In this document: positions 34,957 through 44,223 of the stretch, in pieces
Numbering within the stretch: position 1 is the stretch's first letter
How the letters are laid out: every line of letters begins with the position of its first letter
NCBI GenBank assembly: GCA_037478835.1
Contig: JBBFLV010000001.1
Coordinates: 310,001-374,000, forward strand
Reading direction: 5' to 3'
Length of the DNA stretch: 64,000 nt
DNA from: 630D-37 sp037478835
GTDB taxonomy: Bacteria; Chloroflexota; Anaerolineae; Anaerolineales; Villigracilaceae
Translations under genes and position numbers: made by a program
The notes under the pieces: generated by a model
What the model saw: the letters and a program-made list of their open reading frames with translations, nothing else
The model's database searches: none
Told to the model about the DNA's origin: nothing

Positions 34957-35028
34957 TCGGCTAGATTATACACTGTGATGTTGGGGGGAATCAGGCACTT
35001 TCCTGGTATCGTTTGAACGGGGATCACG

Positions 35029-35057
35029 ATCACCATCTGTTCAACGCAGATGGTGAT
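35029..35057 (-). terminator. Hairpin after pyruvate kinase
   Basis: Perfect 11-bp stem ATCACCATCTG / CAGATGGTGAT with a 7-nt loop, 3 nt beyond the pyk stop. No T run follows, so its strength as a terminator is uncertain. Confidence 0.5.
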
Positions 35058-35060
35058 GCC

Positions 35061-36500
35061 TCATGCTCCAACTGTGTGCAGGAGGGCCATATTCGGCGGG
35101 CGCAGCGCGCCGACCGGAAAGCCGCAAACCAATACCACCTGATCACCCGGCTTAATGTTGGCTTGTTTGAGCAACGCGGCATTGACGTGTGCCAGCATCT
35201 CTTCCAGTGTGTGAGCAAACGGGACCTTTTGCGGGTAAACACCCCAGAGAAACGCCAGTCTAAAGTAAGTGTGGACCTCTGGCGTGAAGGCCAGGATCGG
35301 CACCCGCGGGCGGACTTTGGACATCAGCCAGGCTGTATGTCCTTGCATGGTGAAAACAGCCACTGCCGCAACATCGCGATCTTCTGCCAACGCTTTGACG
35401 GCACGGGCGATCGAGGCGGCGTCGCTCTCTTCGAGCAAGGTTTGTGCCTGTTCTAGCCCCCATTCGACGAAATGCGCTTCGGCTTCCTGCACGATGCGCG
35501 CCATCATCTCGACTGCCTGGACGGGATATTCGCCGGATGCCGTTTCGGCCGAGAGCATGACTGCGTCGGTGCCATCGAAAATGGCGTTGGCCACATCGGA
35601 GGCCTCGGCGCGCGTTGGGCGCGGGTTGGAGATCATGGATTCGAGCATCTGGGTTGCGGTGATCACCAGCTTTGCCCGGCGGTTGGCGGCGCGGATGATG
35701 TGTTTTTGTAAGGCCGGCACCTGTTCGGGTGGGAGCTCCACTCCCAGGTCGCCGCGGGCGATCATCACGCCATCGACTTCGTCCAGGATCGCTTCCAGGT
35801 TTTCTAGGGCTTCGGGGCGTTCCAACTTGGCGATCAAGAGCGGCATGGGGCGGCCGGGTGGTAGATGTGCTTCCATCGTCTGGCGCACGACGCGCACATC
35901 CTCGGCAGAACGGACAAACGAAATGGCTACAGCATCCACGCCGTGTTTTAGTCCAAAAAGCAGATCGGCCTTATCTTTTTCTGTAAAGCCGGAAATGCGT
36001 AGGCGAACTCCCGGTAGGTTAATTCCCTTATGCGAAGAAAGGATACCGCCGACCTCAACGCGTGCCTGAAGTGCTTGCGAAGTGACCGCTTCGGCGCGCA
36101 GGGCAACCCGGCCATCATCTAGCAGCAGTTGATCACCGGGTTGTACGCTGGCGAAAAGCTCGGGAAAATCTACCGGCAGTGCCTTCCCGTTGAGCGCAAG
36201 AGGGTCTTTGTTCCCCTGGGCGTAGAGCCAGATCTTTTCCCCTTCCCGTACCTCGATGGGATTTTCTAGCTTGCCCAGCCGAATTTTCGGGCCTTGCAGA
36301 TCCTGCAAAATGCCGATAGCCAATCCAAGCCGTTCACGTACCGTTTGGATGTTTTGAATGACTTGTGCGTGGCTTTCGTGGCTACCGTGGGAAAAATTTA
36401 GCCTGGCGATGTTCATTCCTGCAAGGGCCAGGCGCTCGATGATGGAAATTTCCTGACTGGAGGGGCCAATGGTGGCAATGATTTTAGCTTTTCGGTGCAT
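35061..36500 (-). CDS. pyk: Pyruvate kinase
   Basis: Makes pyruvate and ATP from phosphoenolpyruvate. 479 residues. N-terminal KIIATIGPSS and NFSHGSHESH, metal-binding GDLGVELPPEQVP near 238 and the signature TATQMLESMISNPRPTRAEASDVANA (region near 268-293) are all present. There is no extra C-terminal phosphohistidine domain. The start at 36500 fits the family N-terminus (MHRKAKIIATIG), but neither it nor an ATG at 36515 has a ribosome site. Its 5' end overlaps the preceding membrane-protein gene, which suggests translational coupling. Confidence 0.94.
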   Translation of the reverse strand: MHRKAKIIATIGPSSQEISIIERLALAGMNIARLNFSHGSHESHAQVIQNIQTVRERLGLAIGILQDLQGPKIRLGKLENPIEVREGEKIWLYAQGNKDPLALNGKALPVDFPELFASVQPGDQLLLDDGRVALRAEAVTSQALQARVEVGGILSSHKGINLPGVRLRISGFTEKDKADLLFGLKHGVDAVAISFVRSAEDVRVVRQTMEAHLPPGRPMPLLIAKLERPEALENLEAILDEVDGVMIARGDLGVELPPEQVPALQKHIIRAANRRAKLVITATQMLESMISNPRPTRAEASDVANAIFDGTDAVMLSAETASGEYPVQAVEMMARIVQEAEAHFVEWGLEQAQTLLEESDAASIARAVKALAEDRDVAAVAVFTMQGHTAWLMSKVRPRVPILAFTPEVHTYFRLAFLWGVYPQKVPFAHTLEEMLAHVNAALLKQANIKPGDQVVLVCGFPVGALRPPNMALLHTVGA

Positions 36501-37311
36501 GGAGGAAGAAACCATATCGTAGGGTTAGCCACTGCATGAAACACCCAAGGCCTACTGCAAGATACGCCACGAGATAAAGACTATCGGTAATATATTGTGC
36601 CAGAGTGCTTTGTTCAACCAAAGCCGAATATTGACCGATATTGAACAACCAGGCGTATAACCCATCCGAAAGGGCGAACAGGAACATTGCCAGCCAAGGG
36701 CGATTGAGTAACCCTCCACGAAACAGGTAGCCGATATACAAGGCCCCCACCCCAATAGCCAAGTCACCAATGGGGTAAAAGGCATTGATCAGTGCAGGCA
36801 GGGTTAATGCTTCCCCCTGTTGGCGGGAGAGGAACCATGCAAAGAGGAGGGTCAGCCCGATAGTCAGAGAGGTAAGAGTAGCGAAGACTACTCGCCCCTG
36901 CCATTTGGGAGGGGTTAGGATCAACTTGTATTGCGCGTAGAGAGCGATCTCGAAGAGAAAATAGGCCAGAACCCAGAAAGCATCTGCAATTCCTATGTTG
37001 ATTTCCTGTAATGAGAGAACCTGATAGGTCCAGAGGATCTCTGCCAGACTCCAGAGCCAAAGAGCTAGTGAGAAATTGAACCACACTCGTCGCAAAGGTG
37101 GATCGGCCTGATAGGCTTTCCATAAAAGCGTCGCTATAATCGCACTCCAAATGGCTGCAAGGACAATCAACAGGTTGGTTACATAGTCTTTCCAGACTGT
37201 TGAATTTGAAGGGGCAAAATAAGCCACTCCATAGACAACAAAGATTATCCCGGTTGCGATTAGGGCGATTGTGAAGAGGGAAAAAGCACGCTGTGGATTG
37301 GATGATGACAT
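36484..37311 (-). CDS. Eight-helix membrane protein, function unknown
   Basis: Protein of 275 residues with about eight evenly spaced helices and no large soluble part. It recalls the membrane sensor halves found on signalling proteins, but no kinase or cyclase domain is attached. It overlaps both the unknown gene upstream (TGATG junction) and pyk downstream. Not recognised. Confidence 0.6.
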   Translation of the reverse strand: MSSSNPQRAFSLFTIALIATGIIFVVYGVAYFAPSNSTVWKDYVTNLLIVLAAIWSAIIATLLWKAYQADPPLRRVWFNFSLALWLWSLAEILWTYQVLSLQEINIGIADAFWVLAYFLFEIALYAQYKLILTPPKWQGRVVFATLTSLTIGLTLLFAWFLSRQQGEALTLPALINAFYPIGDLAIGVGALYIGYLFRGGLLNRPWLAMFLFALSDGLYAWLFNIGQYSALVEQSTLAQYITDSLYLVAYLAVGLGCFMQWLTLRYGFFLHAPKS

Positions 37312-38282
37312 CAGGCGAGCTCCGTTGAAGGATAGTGAGTAGATTGGGTTTCCAGTACGGGAATGAGAACTTGTTTTTCTTCCGCCGAAAACCGTTTGTA
37401 CATTTCCTGTAGGGTTTGTCGAACGAAAGATTCGCCGATGACGATCCCCATGAAATTTACCAATTCTGCGAGGATCTTTTGGTAAACCTGTTGGGCTTCT
37501 CGTACCGAAGCGAAAAAGTGCTCATGGAAGGCGATCCCTTCCTGGAAGATGAAATGCCATCCATAGCGTGAACACAGGTGGTTCATCTGTTCGCTCACAT
37601 GCGTGGTCATGGTCTGTCCGGCCAGGACGCGAAAACGTTGAAAGAGCAGTTGTAGGAATTTCTGCATCGTCGTGTAAAGCAGATATTCCTTCCAGGTCTC
37701 GCTTTCCAAGAGCAATGGGAAGTAGGCAAGATCGAAAGGCTCTTGTAGATTTTTTAGCAGGTTTAATGCCAAAGGTCCGTTTTGGCTGCCGCTTTCACTC
37801 CAGGTGAGGATCTCCTCCGGGCTATCTCCATCCGGGTAGGTAAGGATCAGGCCGCGCCACCTTTGTCCCCTAATACAGGCGATTCCATGACCATGTTGTC
37901 GAAAGGCCTCTCCCAGCCAAGAGAGTAGATCGTTTATCGGAGAATTCTGCTTGCTTGCACAGGCGGTTTGACCATTTTCGACATATAATCTCACCAGACG
38001 CAGCGCAGAAGGATGGAATCTTAAAACTCTCAAGTCACCGCCGATGCGCTGCAACAGAGATTCTCGCTCTGTCGACCGCATTGCTTTCCAATGCCCTTCA
38101 TCCAGCGTATAGCCTAGTTTTACTTCACCATGTGCTAGAAAGAGCAGAACTTCCCCCTCCGATTGTTTCAGATAGAACAGACCGCTGAATGCATCCTCTC
38201 GATGGAACTGCAGGAGGACGTTAAGATAGGCGGGGCTGATGTCCTGTACCAGAACATCCTGAGAATCGAAGAGACTCATCAT
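37311..38282 (-). CDS. Unknown soluble protein with a DUF4388/PATAN-like N-terminus
   Basis: Protein of 323 residues. Residues 20-60 (AFSGLFYLKQSEGEVLLFLA, then HGEVKLGY) resemble the short effector domain (DUF4388/PATAN) of Chloroflexi and delta-proteobacterial signalling proteins. The rest, helical from about 190, was not recognised. A -10 box (TATAAT) stands only 5 nt before the first ATG, or 8 nt before a second one, so the message is probably leaderless. It is the first of a three-gene unit ending in pyk and may form a sensory pair with the membrane protein. Confidence 0.55.
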   Translation of the reverse strand: MMSLFDSQDVLVQDISPAYLNVLLQFHREDAFSGLFYLKQSEGEVLLFLAHGEVKLGYTLDEGHWKAMRSTERESLLQRIGGDLRVLRFHPSALRLVRLYVENGQTACASKQNSPINDLLSWLGEAFRQHGHGIACIRGQRWRGLILTYPDGDSPEEILTWSESGSQNGPLALNLLKNLQEPFDLAYFPLLLESETWKEYLLYTTMQKFLQLLFQRFRVLAGQTMTTHVSEQMNHLCSRYGWHFIFQEGIAFHEHFFASVREAQQVYQKILAELVNFMGIVIGESFVRQTLQEMYKRFSAEEKQVLIPVLETQSTHYPSTELA

Positions 38283-38287
38283 AAGAA

Positions 38288-38293
38288 ATTATA
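38288..38293 (-). promoter_or_regulatory. -10 box (TATAAT), probable leaderless start
   Basis: TATAAT on the minus strand, 5 nt before ATG 38282 and 8 nt before ATG 38279. No ribosome site between. Confidence 0.5.
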
Positions 38294-38418
38294 CCGCAAA
38301 AAGTGTGCCGGATTACAAAATTGAGCAAAACATGCTACCGGCCCATCATCGATTGATTGGTAGACTGTGAACCGTAGGCATCCGGCCAGAGTGGGCAACT
38401 ATCCTCCTAGACAACCAC

Positions 38419-38471
38419 GCGACTACCCGACCAGGCGACACCCGACCAGGCGACTACCCGACCAGACGACT
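38419..38471. repeat. Tandem 15-16-bp repeat, family B, reaching into ybaK
   Basis: Three units GCGACTACCCGACCAG, GCGACACCCGACCAG and GCGACTACCCGACCAG, then a broken fourth. The third unit contains the stop codon of the YbaK-like gene, and the last five codons of that gene also lie in repeat sequence. Related words occur at 49401-49462. Confidence 0.8.
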
Positions 38472-38933
38472 AACATCGGCCACTTTCGCATTGCACAGTG
38501 CGATCAAGTCTTGCGGTTTGAGACGAATATTCAACCCTCGCTGACCACCGGAAACGTGGATCGTCTCCCATTCCAAGGCGCGTTGATCGACGAGCACCTG
38601 GAATCCCTTTTGCAGCAATGCCAGAGGGGAGATGCCGCCCGCTTGTAGGCCGGTCAAAGCCTCGGCTTCGCGTTCGGTGGGCAGGTACACTTTTTTCTCG
38701 CCGAGGACGGCGGCCACGGCCTTCAAATCCACTTCCCGATCGCCGGGGACGACGACCAACAAGGGCTTGCGAGGGGATTCTCGCCGCACGACGATGGTTT
38801 TGAAGACACGGCCGACCGGCACTCCCAAGCGCTCAGCGGTTTCCCTAGCGCCGAGTTTTTCGGCGGGGAGCTCAAAGGCTGTGTAGGGAATCCCTCGTGC
38901 TTCCAACAGACGGGTGACGTTGTTTTTGACCAT
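38454..38933 (-). CDS. YbaK/EbsC-family aminoacyl-tRNA deacylase
   Basis: Removes a wrong amino acid, such as Cys, from tRNA-Pro. 159 residues. Conserved Lys in VFKTIVV near 46, VVVPGDREVDLKAVA and GGISPLAL support the family. The start at 38933 has TGGAGA before it. An in-frame ATG at 38996 would reach into the divergent glycosyltransferase gene. The C-terminal SRLVG and the stop come from the family B repeat, so the original end may have been altered by repeat growth. Confidence 0.88.
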   Translation of the reverse strand: MVKNNVTRLLEARGIPYTAFELPAEKLGARETAERLGVPVGRVFKTIVVRRESPRKPLLVVVPGDREVDLKAVAAVLGEKKVYLPTEREAEALTGLQAGGISPLALLQKGFQVLVDQRALEWETIHVSGGQRGLNIRLKPQDLIALCNAKVADVSRLVG

Positions 38934-38959
38934 GCATTTCTCCAGGGCAAGTTGCCTAT

Positions 38960-38967
38960 AGTATAAT
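38960..38967. promoter_or_regulatory. Overlapping divergent -10 boxes
   Basis: TATAAT (38962-38967) on the plus strand, 9 nt before the glycosyltransferase ATG. TATACT (38965-38960) on the minus strand toward ybaK. The two boxes share four bases, so only one polymerase could bind at a time. Confidence 0.5.
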
Positions 38968-38976
38968 CCAGGCGCT

Positions 38977-39660
38977 ATGAAACTTTCCGTGATCATTCCC
39001 GTTTATAACGAAGTGGCCAGCATCGAAGAAATCATCCGCCGTGTGCAGGCGACCAACCTGGCTTTTGAGATCGTCATCGTGGACGATGGTTCTACCGATG
39101 GCACGCGCGAAGTGCTGCAGCGTCTGGATGGACAGGGCCAGGTGCGTGTGTTGTTGCATGAAAAGAATCGCGGCAAAGGTGCCGCGATTCGCACCGGCCT
39201 TCAGGCGGCGCGCGGCGATGTACTCTTGATCCAGGATGCAGATCTGGAGTACGATCCGCGGGACTATCCGCTGCTTTTGCGTCCCATCGAAGAGGGCGTT
39301 GCCGATGTAGTTTACGGCTCGCGCTTCCTGGGCGGCCCGCGGCGGGTTGTGATGTTCTGGCACATGGTAGCCAATAAGTTGCTCACGATGATGACGAATG
39401 TGCTCTATAACACCATCTTGAGCGATATGGAAACCGGCTATAAGGTCTTTCGCCGTGAAGTGATCGAAAATATGCCGCTGCGCGCCAACCGTTTCGATTT
39501 TGAACCGGAATTCACCGCCAAAGTGCTCAAGCGAAACTATCGCATTTTCGAGGTGCCGATCTCGTTCAACCCGCGCGATTACTCGCAAGGCAAGAAGATC
39601 AAGCTGCGCGATGCGTTTGAGGCCGTTTGGACCTTGCTCAAGTACCGTTTTGTAGATTGA
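38977..39660 (+). CDS. Glycosyltransferase family 2, dolichol-phosphate-mannose-synthase-like
   Basis: Transfers a sugar from a nucleotide donor to a polyprenyl phosphate. 227 residues, catalytic domain only. SVIIPVYNE at residue 4, VDDGSTDGT near 36 and QDADLEYDP near 86 (DXD type) are the family marks. GSRFLGGPRR and ETGYKVFRREV are also conserved. No C-terminal membrane helices, as in the soluble type. It has almost no 5' leader and no ribosome site. Confidence 0.9.
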   Translation: MKLSVIIPVYNEVASIEEIIRRVQATNLAFEIVIVDDGSTDGTREVLQRLDGQGQVRVLLHEKNRGKGAAIRTGLQAARGDVLLIQDADLEYDPRDYPLLLRPIEEGVADVVYGSRFLGGPRRVVMFWHMVANKLLTMMTNVLYNTILSDMETGYKVFRREVIENMPLRANRFDFEPEFTAKVLKRNYRIFEVPISFNPRDYSQGKKIKLRDAFEAVWTLLKYRFVD

Positions 39661-39703
39661 ACGATAACTTTTGACAGTGTAAGTTTTGATGTTTGGAGAA
39701 ACT

Positions 39704-40723
39704 ATGTCTAATCTCGATCTGGAACAAACACAGCCCTCCTCTCCCGTGGAAGAGGCTCAATCTCCTTCCGTAGAAGAAACCCAACCGAAAAATGGGAAAC
39801 CCAAACCGCGTCGCGGTTTGAAAGTGCTCCTGGCCTTGTTTGGCGTGATCTTTGCCCTGCTCCTGGGCGCTTGGGCCGGTTATCAGAGTGGCTTGGGCGC
39901 GCGTATGGTTGCTCGGCAGAATCAGGTCACGCAGGGATTGCTGGAACAATTTCAACTGGCGCTGGTGGATATCCAGTTTCAACGTTACGAAGTTGCCAGA
40001 CAGCGCTTGGAATATATCCTGAGCATCGATCCGAACTTCCCGATGGCGCAGCAGAAGCTGGCCGAAGTCCTGGTGCAGATGAGCATCCCCACGGCTACCC
40101 CCTCGCCTACGGTCACGCCGACTGCAGATCTCAGTGAAGTCACCGAGCTCTTTCAGCGTGCCCAGACCTACATTGCCGCGCAGGATTGGACGAACGCCCT
40201 GACCACACTGGATGCGCTGCGCAAGCGGGACCCGAATTTCCACACCCCTGAAGTGGATGGAATGTATTATCTGGCGCTCATTAGCCAGGGGAAGCAATAT
40301 ATTCAGCAGGGGAATCTCGAAACCGGCATTTACTACCTCACCCTGGCCGAGCGCTTCGGTCCGCTGGATCGTGATGCGAACGCGCTGCGCGAAGGCGCCC
40401 GTCTCTATATTACCGCCGCTTCTTTCTGGGAAATTGATTGGGAGCAGGCCTATACCCTCTTCGGTCAACTGGCCAGCGGCTTTCCTGGCCTAACCGATGG
40501 CACGATGAGCGCCACGCAGCGCTTCTATATTGCCGCCATGCGTTATGGGGATGTGCTGTTCGGGCGGGGCGATTACTGCGGTGCCTGGTCGGCGTATCAA
40601 GCGGCGATGCAGTATGGTCAGCTGGAAAAACAATCCAAGAAGAACGCCGAACAGGCCTATATCACCTGCTACCCACCCACGCCGACGCCTGACATCCTGC
40701 CCACCGATACGCCTACGCCTTAA
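39704..40723 (+). CDS. Membrane-anchored TPR-like protein
   Basis: Protein of 339 residues: an acidic Pro/Glu-rich start, a basic stretch (KPKPRRGLK), one helix at about 45-65, then extracytoplasmic helical repeats in two blocks (about 80-130 and 150-320) separated by a Thr/Pro linker, and a final PTPTPDILPTDTPTP. The repeats look like tetratricopeptides (FQLALVDIQFQRYEVARQRLEYIL fold, region near 86-110). TTTGGAGAA precedes the ATG at 39704. Probably a scaffold at the cell surface. Function unknown. Confidence 0.7.
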   Translation: MSNLDLEQTQPSSPVEEAQSPSVEETQPKNGKPKPRRGLKVLLALFGVIFALLLGAWAGYQSGLGARMVARQNQVTQGLLEQFQLALVDIQFQRYEVARQRLEYILSIDPNFPMAQQKLAEVLVQMSIPTATPSPTVTPTADLSEVTELFQRAQTYIAAQDWTNALTTLDALRKRDPNFHTPEVDGMYYLALISQGKQYIQQGNLETGIYYLTLAERFGPLDRDANALREGARLYITAASFWEIDWEQAYTLFGQLASGFPGLTDGTMSATQRFYIAAMRYGDVLFGRGDYCGAWSAYQAAMQYGQLEKQSKKNAEQAYITCYPPTPTPDILPTDTPTP

Positions 40724-40734
40724 CCCGGCGTGCC

Positions 40735-41232
40735 ATGCCCGACGAACTTCTGGCCTTCTTTTACTGGTTGCACATGCTGGCTACGGTGGTCGTGGTGGGG
40801 AGCCTGAGCACCCTGAGCTGGTTGATCCTACCGCTCCTCCCCAGGTTGCTCCCTTCGCAAGAGCAAGTACGCTTCTTGGATGCTATTCAGCGTCGCTTGG
40901 AGCCGTTGATCTGGTTTTGCCTAGGGGTGCTGATCGTCACCGGTCTCTTCCAGATGAGCGTTCACCCAAATTACAACGGTCTGCTGGCGACCAACACGCG
41001 TTGGTCGCTGGCGCTTTTGACCAAACATTTGCTGGTTGTGCTGATTATTGTCGTCAGCGCCGTGCAAACTTGGGAGGTTTTCCCAGCGATCCGACGGGCG
41101 CTGTTACGTCCCGAGCGCCTGTCAGAAAATGAATGGCAGGCGCTAGAACGTCGCCAAAAGCGCCTGTTGCGCTTGAATGCCTGGCTTTCTGTGCTCGTTT
41201 TGGCGGCCACGGCCGTGGCGCGTGTCAGTTGA
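40735..41232 (+). CDS. Four-helix membrane protein, CopD/DUF2269-like
   Basis: Protein of 165 residues with four helices. FFYWLHMLATVVVVGSLSTL with a His in helix 1 and KHLLVVLIIVVSAVQTW in helix 3 resemble the CopD/DUF2269 group, some members of which bind copper or heme. Starts 11 nt after the TPR gene, with no strong ribosome site. Only a weak assignment. Confidence 0.5.
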   Translation: MPDELLAFFYWLHMLATVVVVGSLSTLSWLILPLLPRLLPSQEQVRFLDAIQRRLEPLIWFCLGVLIVTGLFQMSVHPNYNGLLATNTRWSLALLTKHLLVVLIIVVSAVQTWEVFPAIRRALLRPERLSENEWQALERRQKRLLRLNAWLSVLVLAATAVARVS

Positions 41233-41272
41233 TCTGTTCCCTTTGCCCATTCTAAAAGCCAAGGAGTGCTCT

Positions 41273-44173
41273 ATGACGTTCATCCTCCAGCGCGAGGCCC
41301 ACATTCCGGAGATCAACGCTACCGTACGCGAATATCGCCACGATAAAACCGGTGCCCGTCTGCTTTCGGTGTTGGCGCCGGATGAGAACAAGGCATTTGG
41401 CATCACCTTCCGCACCCCTCCCGCTTCCTCTAACGGCATTGCCCATATCATGGAACATTCGGTACTGTGCGGCTCGCGCAAGTACCCGGTCAAAGAGCCG
41501 TTTATCGAGCTGGCCAAAAGCTCGTTGAATACCTTCCTGAATGCCATGACGTACCCGGATAAGACCTGCTATCCCGTCGCCAGCACCAACGAGCAGGACC
41601 TGTATAACCTGATTGATGTTTACCTGGATGCTGTCTTCTATCCGTTGATCCCTGAACGGACGCTGCAGCAAGAAGGTTGGCACTATGAGCTAGAATCGCC
41701 GCAGGCCCCGCTGCGCTATAAAGGGGTGGTCTATAACGAAATGAAGGGCAATTATTCCTCGCCCGATCTGCTCATCGAGTATGAGTATAGTCAGCGCTCG
41801 CTCTTCCCGGATACTCCCTATGGCCTGGATTCCGGCGGCGATCCCGAAGTGATCCCCACGCTCACTTACGAGGAATTCAAGGCTTTTCACGAGACGTATT
41901 ATCACCCATCCAACGCCTATATCTGGTTTTATGGTGATGATCCGGAAGAGAAGCGCCTGGCCTATCTCGATGCCTGGCTGAACGCCTTTGAGGCGCGTCA
42001 GGTCCCTTCCGAGATTCCGTTGCAACCACGTTGGGAGGCGCCGCGGCGCTTCGTCTATCGCTATGATTCTGGCGGGAACCCGGAGGCCAAAGCCTATATT
42101 ACCGTCAACTGGCTACTTCCCGAAGCCGGTCATCCGGAGACTTTGGGCTTTTCGATCCTGTCTCATATCCTGGCCGGCACCCCGGCCTCGCCGTTGCGCA
42201 AAGCGCTGATGGATTCCGGCCTGGGCGAGGATGTGATCGGGGTCGGGCTGGAAGACGGGTTGCGGCAAATGTTCTATTCGATCGGCATGAAAGGCGTTTT
42301 GCCGCAAAATCTGGATCGGGTCGAAGCGCTGATCCTGGAGACGATGCAGCGGCTGGCCGAAGAAGGTATCGATCCTGAAACCGTGGCCGCTTCGATGAAT
42401 ACGATCGAGTTCATGCTCCGCGAGCAGAACACCGGTCGCTTCCCGCGTGGGTTGGCACTGATGCTGGGCGCGCTCTCGCACTGGCTCTATGACAAAGACC
42501 CGTTTGAAGCCCTGGCCTTTGAAAAGCCGCTGAATGCCATCAAGGAGCGGTTGGCGCAAGGCGAAAAATACTTCGAGAACCTGCTGCGCACCTATTTCCT
42601 GGAAAATCCCCATCGCTCCACCGTGCACCTTCTGCCCGATCCCGAAGAAGGGCGCCGCCGGGAACAAGCCGAAGCCGAACGCCTGGAAAAGCTCAAAGCC
42701 TCCCTTACGCCGGAGCAGATCCAGCAGATCATCGAAACGGTCGCCGAACTCAAGCGCTATCAAGAAACCCCCGATAGCCCCGAAGCCCTGGCGACCATTC
42801 CCACTCTGAAGCTCAGCGATCTCGATCGTCAAATCAAACGCATCCCCACCGAGCAGATCGATCTGCAGGGAATTTCCCTCTTCGCTCATCCTTTGCCAAC
42901 CAGCGATATTATCTACCTCGATATCGGTTTCGATTTGAGCACCATCCCGCAGGAATTGCTCCCCTATCTCGGCCTGTTCGGTCGTCTGCTCCTGGAAATG
43001 GGCACCGAAAAGCGAGATTACGTGCAGCTCATCCAGCGCATCGGTCAGAAGACCGGTGGCATTCGTGCCAGCCTCTTTACCGATACGGTGCGTGGACGGG
43101 GCGAGCCAACCCTGTGGTTCTTCCTACGCGCCAAAGCGCTCCATTCCCAGGTGGACGATTTACTCGATTTGCTGACTGAAATCCTGCTCACCGCACGCCT
43201 CGATCATCGGGAACGCTTTGCTCAAATTGTGCTGGAGCAAAAGGCCGGCATGGAGGCCGGTCTGATCCCGCGCGGTTCGGCAGTGGTGGCCGGCAGGTTG
43301 CAGGCGCGTCATTCGCTGGCGGATTGGGTGGATGAGCAGGCTGGCGGTATCGAGCACCTGTTTTTCCTCCGCAAGCTCAGCGAGGAAATCGAAAAAGATT
43401 GGCCGAATGTCCTGGAACGCTTGGAAAGCCTGCGCCGGCTCCTGGTGCGACGTTCGGGGATGATCCTCAATCTCACCGTCAATGGGGAGCGGATCGAAGG
43501 TCTACGGCCTCGGCTGGCAGCCTTCGTCGAGCAAATTCCCGACCGTAGCTCCGTGCCCGTCACCTACACGCCCACGTATCCGGACGGGAACGAGGCGCTG
43601 CTGGCCCCGACGCAAGTCAATTACGTGGGCAAAGCGGCCAATCTCTACCGTCTCGGCTATCGCTACCACGGCTCGATCCATGTGATCAACAACTACCTGG
43701 GCACAACCTACCTTTGGGAAAAGATCCGCGTTCAAGGCGGAGCCTATGGTGGCTTTTCCGCCTTTGATCCGAATACCGGCTTCTGGGCCTATCTCTCCTA
43801 TCGCGATCCGAACCTGCTGGAGACCCTGCAGAACTACGATGCGACCTCGGATTTCCTGCGTCAGCTGGAATTGCCGGAAGAGGAGCGCGTGCGGGCGATC
43901 ATCGGCACGATCGGCGATATGGATGCCTACCTGCTGCCCGATGCCAAAGGTTGGGTCGCCCTCGCCCGTCACCTGGCCGGCATCACGGATGAGGAGCGTC
44001 AGCGCGTGCGCGATGAAATCTTCTCCACCACCCAAGCGCACTTCCGCGAATTTGCCCAGGTGCTGGATGAAGTGGCCCGTCAGGGTGAAATCGTCACCCT
44101 GAGCGCGCCGGAGACGGTGGAAAAGGTCAATCGCGAAAAGGGATTATTCCAACATGTGAAGCGCATCTTGTAG
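41273..44173 (+). CDS. M16C-family zinc peptidase (PreP-like)
   Basis: Large metallopeptidase of 966 residues, the size of PreP and other M16C enzymes, which digest peptides inside a closed chamber. The inverted zinc motif HxxEH is in HIMEHSVLCGSRKYPV near 59. The third Glu ligand would be in the GVVYNEMKG segment near 152. Four domains in two halves are expected, and the C-terminal half is complete, including YKVENR-type RYHGSIHV region replaced by YRYHGSIHVINNYL. The start at 41273 follows AAGGAG. An ORF extension upstream into the CopD-like gene is not real. No signal peptide, so cytoplasmic. Confidence 0.92.
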   Translation: MTFILQREAHIPEINATVREYRHDKTGARLLSVLAPDENKAFGITFRTPPASSNGIAHIMEHSVLCGSRKYPVKEPFIELAKSSLNTFLNAMTYPDKTCYPVASTNEQDLYNLIDVYLDAVFYPLIPERTLQQEGWHYELESPQAPLRYKGVVYNEMKGNYSSPDLLIEYEYSQRSLFPDTPYGLDSGGDPEVIPTLTYEEFKAFHETYYHPSNAYIWFYGDDPEEKRLAYLDAWLNAFEARQVPSEIPLQPRWEAPRRFVYRYDSGGNPEAKAYITVNWLLPEAGHPETLGFSILSHILAGTPASPLRKALMDSGLGEDVIGVGLEDGLRQMFYSIGMKGVLPQNLDRVEALILETMQRLAEEGIDPETVAASMNTIEFMLREQNTGRFPRGLALMLGALSHWLYDKDPFEALAFEKPLNAIKERLAQGEKYFENLLRTYFLENPHRSTVHLLPDPEEGRRREQAEAERLEKLKASLTPEQIQQIIETVAELKRYQETPDSPEALATIPTLKLSDLDRQIKRIPTEQIDLQGISLFAHPLPTSDIIYLDIGFDLSTIPQELLPYLGLFGRLLLEMGTEKRDYVQLIQRIGQKTGGIRASLFTDTVRGRGEPTLWFFLRAKALHSQVDDLLDLLTEILLTARLDHRERFAQIVLEQKAGMEAGLIPRGSAVVAGRLQARHSLADWVDEQAGGIEHLFFLRKLSEEIEKDWPNVLERLESLRRLLVRRSGMILNLTVNGERIEGLRPRLAAFVEQIPDRSSVPVTYTPTYPDGNEALLAPTQVNYVGKAANLYRLGYRYHGSIHVINNYLGTTYLWEKIRVQGGAYGGFSAFDPNTGFWAYLSYRDPNLLETLQNYDATSDFLRQLELPEEERVRAIIGTIGDMDAYLLPDAKGWVALARHLAGITDEERQRVRDEIFSTTQAHFREFAQVLDEVARQGEIVTLSAPETVEKVNREKGLFQHVKRIL

Positions 44174-44195
44174 AGCAAACGCTTGCCGTTTGCTC
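44173..44195. terminator. Hairpin between convergent peptidase and herA genes
   Basis: GAGCAAACG / CGTTTGCTC with a 5-nt loop directly at the peptidase stop. A second, similar hairpin (CAAACG / CGTTTG) follows at about 44206-44221. No T run of length, and it may serve both directions. Confidence 0.5.
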
Positions 44196-44223
44196 CTCTT
44201 GATGACAAACGCCAGCGTTTGCC

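Noticed and set aside
38341..38471. Family B tandem repeats as a CRISPR array
   Set aside because: Units are 15-16 bp and directly joined, with no spacers and no cas genes near.
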